Source: an uncultured Clostridia bacterium
GTDB lineage: Bacteria; Bacillota; Clostridia; Christensenellales; Borkfalkiaceae
DNA: 9,454 bases
Reading direction: 5' to 3'
Assembly (NCBI GenBank): GCA_934247855.1
Contig: CAKQKA010000063.1
Location: forward strand, 1-9,454
Within the stretch, counting starts at the first letter, position 1; each line of letters opens with the position of its first letter. Position numbers and translations under genes: made by a program. Below the pieces are notes generated by a model. That model did no database searches. It had not been told where the DNA came from and saw only the letters and a program-made list of their open reading frames with translations. Of this stretch, positions 6,231 to 9,454 are shown piece after piece.

Positions 6231-6375
6231 ATTCTTTATCGCAGGAAAATGCTGTGTGCGCATATGCGTATACATTATTATAATAACGGCAGTGTTTTAT
6301 GTAAAAGAGAAAGGGGCATAAAATCGCCTACGAAAAAATATTTTAGAAAATTTTTCAAAAGTGGCTGCAAAACGC
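6231..6375 (+). other. AT-rich spacer between the esterase terminator and the transport-operon promoter
   Basis: About 145 bases with no credible gene. It contains a 10-base palindrome CGCATATGCG (6259-6268) and homopolymer A/T runs, with nothing else I can support. Confidence 0.5.
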
Positions 6376-6404
6376 TTTACAACTTTAGCGTGCTAAAGTA
6401 TAAT
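6376..6404 (+). promoter_or_regulatory. Promoter of the ABC transporter-trpR-like operon
   Basis: TTTACA (6376-6381), a 17-base spacer (6382-6398) and a perfect TATAAT (6399-6404). The predicted start is near 6411, giving a leader of about 90 bases to the ATG at 6501. The whole spacer is occupied by operator 1 (6382-6399), so a bound protein would block RNA polymerase. Confidence 0.8.
6382..6399 (+). promoter_or_regulatory. Operator 1: perfect 8+2+8 palindrome between -35 and -10
   Basis: ACTTTAGC-GT-GCTAAAGT is a perfect inverted repeat with a 2-base centre, lying exactly between the promoter boxes and sharing its last base with the -10 box. Its 18-base, 8+2+8 geometry equals that of the E. 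coli trp operator (GTACTAGT-TA-ACTAGTAC), and both half-sites contain CTA at the same place. The TrpR-like gene at the end of the operon is the obvious candidate binder; this is inference. Confidence 0.75.
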
Positions 6405-6418
6405 GAAGCCACTTTAAT

Positions 6419-6436
6419 GCTTTAGCGTACTGAAGT
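6419..6436 (+). promoter_or_regulatory. Operator 2: second, imperfect copy downstream of the start site
   Basis: GCTTTAGC-GT-ACTGAAGT matches operator 1 at 15 of 18 positions. It starts 37 bases after operator 1, just downstream of the predicted transcription start, suggesting cooperative or roadblock repression. A partial half-site ACTTTA (6411-6416) lies between them. Confidence 0.65.
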
Positions 6437-6500
6437 GATGTACAGCTTCGTCGCGCCGGCACATTTTGAGAGTTGATTTATTACTCGGAGGCAAAAGACA

Positions 6501-7265
6501 ATGAAAAGAATATTAGCTATTATTATTTCGGTATTGACGCTTGTATGCGGAACGGCTATGTTTACCGCCTGCGGCAACGACGAAAACGTTTTGAAAATAG
6601 GCGTAACCAATTACAAACCTATGGATTATAAAGAAGAGGGCTCGGACGAATGGATCGGTTTCGATGCGGATCTTGCCAAAGAGGTCGGCAAAATTCTCGG
6701 CAAAAAAATCGAATTTGTAGAGATCAACTGGGATAACAAGGTAATGTCCGTTAACGCTAAAGAAATCGACATTATCTGGAACGGTATGACCATTACCGAA
6801 GAATTGAAAGAGGCGCTCCTCATCAGCGATCCGTATCTTGATAACTGTCAAGTGGTCGTTTGCCGGAAGAGTGAGCTTGAAAAATATAAAACCGCCGAAG
6901 ATATCAAAAATGCAACTACAATTCTTGCCGAAGGCGGTTCGGCGGGTGAAGAAGCCGCAAAGGGCGTTTTAGGCGAAAGCAGCAATAAGTTTAAAACCGC
7001 CGAAAAGCAGTTGGATTGTTTGCTTGAGGTTAAGTCCGACGCAAACACGATTTGCATTATCGACAAAAACATGGCGAAAGCTCTTATTAACGATAAAACG
7101 AGTTATTCCGATTTAGCTTATGCGGAGGTAGGTTTCCCCGACGAGCAGTTCGGACTTGGTTTCAGAAAGGGCGATACCACATTGAAAAACGACGTTGAAA
7201 ACGCCATTAAAACATTGAAAGAAAACGGCAAGTACGACGAATTATTCAACAAATATTTCGGGTGA
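6501..7265 (+). CDS. Amino-acid-type ABC transporter substrate-binding lipoprotein
   Basis: A 254-residue periplasmic-binding-protein-family-3 (SBP_bac_3) receptor that captures a small solute outside the cell. An N-terminal signal (KR, then hydrophobic residues 4-20) ends in the lipobox FTAC with Cys24, so it is a membrane-anchored lipoprotein. Domain landmarks: KIGVTNYKPMDY (32-43), GFDADLAKEVGK (53-64), IDIIWNGMTITEE (89-101), SDPY (109-112), EGGSAGEEA (144-152), and IID with Asp188, where the family Asp contacts the ligand amino group. The conserved Arg after TITxE, which binds the ligand alpha-carboxylate (Arg77 in HisJ), is Leu102 here. The ligand is thus uncertain; tryptophan or a related indole compound is suggested only by the TrpR-like neighbour. 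GGAGG (6487-6491) stands 9 bases before the ATG. First gene of the operon. Confidence 0.92.
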   Translation: MKRILAIIISVLTLVCGTAMFTACGNDENVLKIGVTNYKPMDYKEEGSDEWIGFDADLAKEVGKILGKKIEFVEINWDNKVMSVNAKEIDIIWNGMTITEELKEALLISDPYLDNCQVVVCRKSELEKYKTAEDIKNATTILAEGGSAGEEAAKGVLGESSNKFKTAEKQLDCLLEVKSDANTICIIDKNMAKALINDKTSYSDLAYAEVGFPDEQFGLGFRKGDTTLKNDVENAIKTLKENGKYDELFNKYFG

Positions 7266-7296
7266 TCGGTCGGCAAGCTGTTAAATAATATTTTTT

Positions 7297-7322
7297 TAGC
7301 CATCGGTTGATACCGATGGCTA
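7297..7322 (+). other. Intercistronic stem-loop between binding protein and permease
   Basis: TAGCCATCGG (7297-7306) and CCGATGGCTA (7313-7322) form a perfect 10-pair stem with a 6-base loop. Seven T precede it and none follow, so on this strand it is not an intrinsic terminator. Such hairpins after binding-protein genes commonly stabilise the upstream mRNA, so that more binding protein than permease is made; that role is inferred here. Confidence 0.7.
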
Positions 7323-7350
7323 TACGCGTGTAAAAGGATAAACTTTAAAA

Positions 7351-7995
7351 ATGAATTTTTGGACGGTTACATTAGAATTATTAAAAGGTTTTGCGGTTAC
7401 CTGCGAACTTTTCGCATTGACGCTCGTTTTGGCGTTGCCGTTAGGTTTGCTGATAGCGTTCGGCGCAAGGAGCAAATTCAAACCGCTGTCGGCGGTGATT
7501 AAAGTAATAATATGGGTGATCCGCGGTACGCCTCTTATGCTTCAGGTCATCGCCATATATTACGGTCCCGCATTGCTTTTCCACTGGGGACTGTTACCGA
7601 GGTTTACTGCCGTTGTGGTGGCGTTCGTAATAAATTACGCATGCTATTTTGCGGAGATTATCCGCGGCGGGTTAGAGGGTATTCCCAAAGGGCAGTTCGA
7701 GGCGGGCGCGGTGCTCGGTATGAGCAAAACGCAAATCTTTTTCAAGGTAATTTTGCTGCAGGTAATAAAGCGCATTGTGCCGCCTATGGGCAACGAGGTA
7801 ATAACGCTTGTAAAAGACACCTCGCTTGCAAGGGTTATTCTTGTAGAAGAAATACTGAAAGTCGCGCAGGACTTTTCAGCAAAAGGTTTTATCTGGCCAT
7901 TGTTTTACACGGGTGCGTTTTATCTGATTTTTGTCGGCGTGCTTACGATAATACTCGGCAAGATAGAAAATAAACTCGATTATTTCAAGGTGTAA
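7351..7995 (+). CDS. Amino-acid-type ABC transporter permease
   Basis: A 214-residue integral membrane protein of the HisM/GlnP polar amino-acid permease family, of ordinary length. About five hydrophobic segments are visible (near residues 10-38, 48-75, 84-103, 139-166 and 178-203). RGTPLMLQ (58-65) is the characteristic loop. The cytoplasmic EAA loop that docks on the ATPase is EAGAVLGMSKTQIFFKVI (117-134), followed by PPMGNEVITLVKDTSL. Only one permease is present, so it probably works as a homodimer. AAGGA (about 7334-7338) precedes the ATG by 12 bases, a long gap. The stop is directly followed by the ATPase gene, whose ribosome binding site lies in the last permease codons. Confidence 0.95.
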   Translation: MNFWTVTLELLKGFAVTCELFALTLVLALPLGLLIAFGARSKFKPLSAVIKVIIWVIRGTPLMLQVIAIYYGPALLFHWGLLPRFTAVVVAFVINYACYFAEIIRGGLEGIPKGQFEAGAVLGMSKTQIFFKVILLQVIKRIVPPMGNEVITLVKDTSLARVILVEEILKVAQDFSAKGFIWPLFYTGAFYLIFVGVLTIILGKIENKLDYFKV

Positions 7996-7996
7996 C

Positions 7997-8827
7997 ATGT
8001 CATATTTTTCAATAGAAGGGTTAACTAAAAATTTCGGAGAACTCGGCGTTTTGCGCGGTATATCGCTCGATTTGCAAAAGGGCGAAGTGCTGTCTATAAT
8101 CGGTTCGTCGGGTTCGGGCAAAACAACGCTTTTAAGGTGCATAAATTTTCTTGAAACTCCGTCGTCGGGGCGCATCACGCTTGACGGCGAGGTCATGTAC
8201 AGCGACGAGGAAATCAAGCGTGTTCCCGAAAAGGAACTGCGCCGTCGCCGTATGAATTTCGGCTTGGTGTTCCAGTCGTTTAATCTTTTTCCTCAGTACA
8301 ACGTTCTGGATAACGTTAAACTTGCGCCCACGCTTTTTCTTAAAGAAAAGATAAAAGAACTTAAAAAATCGGGCACGAAAAAAGCTGAAATCGATGAATT
8401 TTATCGCGAAGAACTTGCAAAAATCGACAGCGACGCAAAACAACTTATAGAAAAAGTCGGTCTTACCGAAAAGATAAACGCTTACCCGTGCGAACTTTCG
8501 GGCGGGCAGTGCCAAAGGGTTGCAATCGCCCGCGCGCTTGTTTTAAGCCCGAAAATTTTATGCTTCGACGAGCCTACTTCCGCGCTCGATCCTATGCTTA
8601 CGGGCGAAGTTTTAAAAGTTATAAAATCTCTTCGCGACGAGGGCAGGACGATGATTATCGTTACGCACGAAATGGATTTTGCCAAAAACGTTTCCGATAA
8701 AATCGCGTTTATGTCCGAGGGTGTTGTTGCCGAATACGGCACGCCGGACGAGGTGTTCAACAATTCTTCGGACGAAGAATTAAGGCGTTTTCTTGCTGCC
8801 GAAAAGAAAGAAGAAATCAATGAATAA
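7997..8827 (+). CDS. Amino-acid-type ABC transporter ATP-binding protein
   Basis: A 276-residue GlnQ/HisP-type ATPase that powers import through the permease. Motifs in order: Walker A GSSGSGKTT (36-44), Q-loop Gln93 in FQSFNLFPQ, signature LSGGQ (167-171) followed by CQRVAIARAL, Walker B ILCFDE (187-192), D-loop SALD (195-198), and switch His224 in VTHEMD. The first signature-loop residue after LSGGQ is Cys rather than the common Gln or Arg. It is about 30 residues longer than typical members because of a lysine- and glutamate-rich helical insertion at about 114-148, in the helical subdomain that faces the permease. AAGGTG (7987-7992) overlaps the permease stop, and the TrpR-like gene starts 9 bases after the stop. 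Confidence 0.96.
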   Translation: MSYFSIEGLTKNFGELGVLRGISLDLQKGEVLSIIGSSGSGKTTLLRCINFLETPSSGRITLDGEVMYSDEEIKRVPEKELRRRRMNFGLVFQSFNLFPQYNVLDNVKLAPTLFLKEKIKELKKSGTKKAEIDEFYREELAKIDSDAKQLIEKVGLTEKINAYPCELSGGQCQRVAIARALVLSPKILCFDEPTSALDPMLTGEVLKVIKSLRDEGRTMIIVTHEMDFAKNVSDKIAFMSEGVVAEYGTPDEVFNNSSDEELRRFLAAEKKEEINE

Positions 8828-8836
8828 GGTGGAATT

Positions 8837-9097
8837 ATGGGCGAAGAACATACTTACGACGAATTGTATCGTGCAATTTTAAATCTCAAAACCGTTGAGG
8901 ACTGCGAGCAGTTTTTCAGCGATTTATGTACTTATCGCGAGCTTGACGCTATGCTCGGCAGGGTAAAGGCGGCAAAAATGCTGCTTGCGGGCGAAACGTA
9001 CGAGGCGATTATCGATAAAAAAATCGTATCGTCGGCAACGCTGTCGCGCGTGTCGCGTTGCGTTAAACACGGTAACGGTTATAAAAAATTTTTATAA
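8837..9097 (+). CDS. TrpR-like repressor, YerC/YecD family
   Basis: An 86-residue helical DNA-binding protein. The region LGRVKAAKMLLAGETYEAI…SSATLSRVSRC (40-75) aligns with E. coli TrpR: Arg42 falls on Arg54 and Arg71 on Arg84, the two arginines that sandwich the tryptophan corepressor; Ser88 of TrpR corresponds to Cys75. The helix-turn-helix spans about 54-74, ending in the family motif ATxSRVxR, and the closing GNGYK matches the YerC tail. The usual turn glycine (TGAS in relatives) is replaced by Ile-Val here. AAGGTGG (8826-8832) lies just before the ATG at 8837, overlapping the end of the ATPase gene, so it is the last gene of the transport operon. It probably controls that operon through the palindromes at 6382-6436. 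Whether its effector is tryptophan is not shown by the sequence. Confidence 0.88.
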   Translation: MGEEHTYDELYRAILNLKTVEDCEQFFSDLCTYRELDAMLGRVKAAKMLLAGETYEAIIDKKIVSSATLSRVSRCVKHGNGYKKFL

Positions 9098-9112
9098 AAT
9101 CAAATTACTTTG

Positions 9113-9167
9113 CCATAAAAAAGATATCGCCGGAAGAGCAAATTCTCCCGGCGATATCTTTTTATGG
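9113..9167. terminator. Strong bidirectional terminator between convergent genes
   Basis: GATATCGCCGG (9123-9133) pairs perfectly with CCGGCGATATC (9148-9158). The stem continues through A-run/T-run pairs and CCAT (9113-9116) with ATGG (9164-9167), and the loop can form three more pairs (GAG/CTC). A U-tract follows the GC-rich stem in either direction, so it serves both the + strand operon and the - strand flavodoxin-like gene. Confidence 0.9.
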
Positions 9168-9186
9168 TTTCTATTCTGAATTTGTC

Positions 9187-9202
9187 GATAATCGACCTAT
9201 AG
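9187..9202 (+). repeat. Copy C of 15-base word GATAATCGACCTATA (next to flavodoxin stop)
   Basis: GATAATCGACCTATAG, matching copy B over 16 bases and copy A over 15. It lies 2 bases beyond the stop codon of the - strand gene and 20 bases beyond the bidirectional terminator. Confidence 0.8.
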
Positions 9203-9204
9203 GC

Positions 9205-9454
9205 TTATTTTTTAAGGTTTTTCTTTTTAACGTACCTGCCTTTTTTGCAGGTTACGTCGGTTACGCTATCCGGCGTTGTGCCTAACAGCTCGTTCATCTC
9301 TTTTACGATTTTATCGCATTTCATGTCCGAGTAGTGGCAAATCACGTAGTCAACGTTTTTTATGCCTTTTGCCCGGCGGCAAAACGCGCGCACGGGTGCG
9401 GCAAGGGCGAATACCCAGACGGGTGTACATATGATAACTTTATCATATTTATTC
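9205..9454 (-). CDS. Flavodoxin-like protein, C-terminal part (5' end outside the window)
   Basis: Read on the - strand from the window edge, the frame is open and encodes NKYDKVIICTPVWVFALAAP (first 20 visible residues), then VRAFCRRAKGIKNVDYVICHYS, ending in a very basic tail (KKGRYVKKKNLKK) and TAA at 9205-9207. The YDxVIIxTPVW…PPVRxF pattern is typical of the third strand and second FMN-binding loop of flavodoxin-fold proteins, which carry one FMN for low-potential electron transfer. An internal GTG at 9393 is a possible start for a shorter product, but it would cut the flavodoxin motif in two, so I treat the gene as running in from outside. Cys is common here (five residues in about 80). 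The exact family (flavodoxin, FMN reductase or protoporphyrinogen oxidase-like) cannot be decided from this fragment. Confidence 0.75.
   Translation of the reverse strand, partial: NKYDKVIICTPVWVFALAAPVRAFCRRAKGIKNVDYVICHYSDMKCDKIVKEMNELLGTTPDSVTDVTCKKGRYVKKKNLKK

Noticed and set aside
6405..6500. T-box or other tryptophan-type riboswitch in the transporter leader
   Set aside because: The leader is only about 90 bases, with no T-box AGGGTGGNACCGCG element and no terminator; control by the promoter palindromes is the simpler reading.
9079..9097. 19-base A/T palindrome at the end of the TrpR-like gene
   Set aside because: It is made of the last codons (Tyr-Lys-Lys-Phe-Leu-stop) in an AT-only run; a proper GC-rich terminator follows at 9113-9167.
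1..9454. CRISPR arrays, tRNA/rRNA genes, insertion sequences, prophage or defence genes
   Set aside because: No regularly spaced repeats, transposase motifs, tRNA-like cloverleafs or phage/defence domains were seen.

Overview
The window is one end-to-end stretch of a low-to-moderate GC Bacillota-type chromosome, most likely a Clostridia-class anaerobe; no species can be named from the sequence. The reasons are the gene order infB-rbfA-nrnA-truB-ribF typical of that phylum, strong AGGAGG-type ribosome binding sites, a lipoprotein-type solute-binding protein, and a YerC/YecD-family TrpR-like protein.

Region 1 (1-4431, all + strand): the 3' end of infB (IF-2), then rbfA, nrnA, truB, ribF and an endonuclease IV-like TIM-barrel gene. 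From rbfA onward the genes overlap by 4-14 bases or sit 1 base apart, so they are one translationally coupled operon for translation initiation, ribosome maturation, RNA turnover/modification and flavin cofactor synthesis. Between infB and rbfA lies a 255-base spacer with a hairpin plus U-tract (336-364) enclosed in a long-range stem (301-322 with 445-479) that ends just before the rbfA ribosome binding site.

Region 2 (4432-6230, + strand): a 353-base spacer with a near-consensus promoter and a two-hairpin leader, a 60-codon orphan gene, and a family IV (HSL-like) alpha/beta-hydrolase esterase, closed by a terminator.

Region 3 (6231-9167, + strand): an amino-acid-type ABC importer (lipoprotein, permease, ATPase) followed by a TrpR-like repressor gene. 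Its promoter has an ideal 17-base spacer consisting of an 8+2+8 palindrome, with a second 15/18 copy 37 bases downstream. This has the layout of a self-regulated transport operon: the repressor at the end of the operon probably binds the palindromes at the front. The solute-binding protein has Leu where the family normally has the Arg that clamps the ligand alpha-carboxylate, so its ligand may not be an ordinary amino acid. This is the best candidate here for an undescribed regulatory/transport unit. A bidirectional terminator ends the region.

Region 4 (9205-9454, - strand): the C-terminal part of a flavodoxin-like protein, running in from beyond the window.

A 15-base word (GATAATCGACCTATA) occurs three times: inside ribF, in the loop of the terminator after the esterase, and next to the flavodoxin stop codon.
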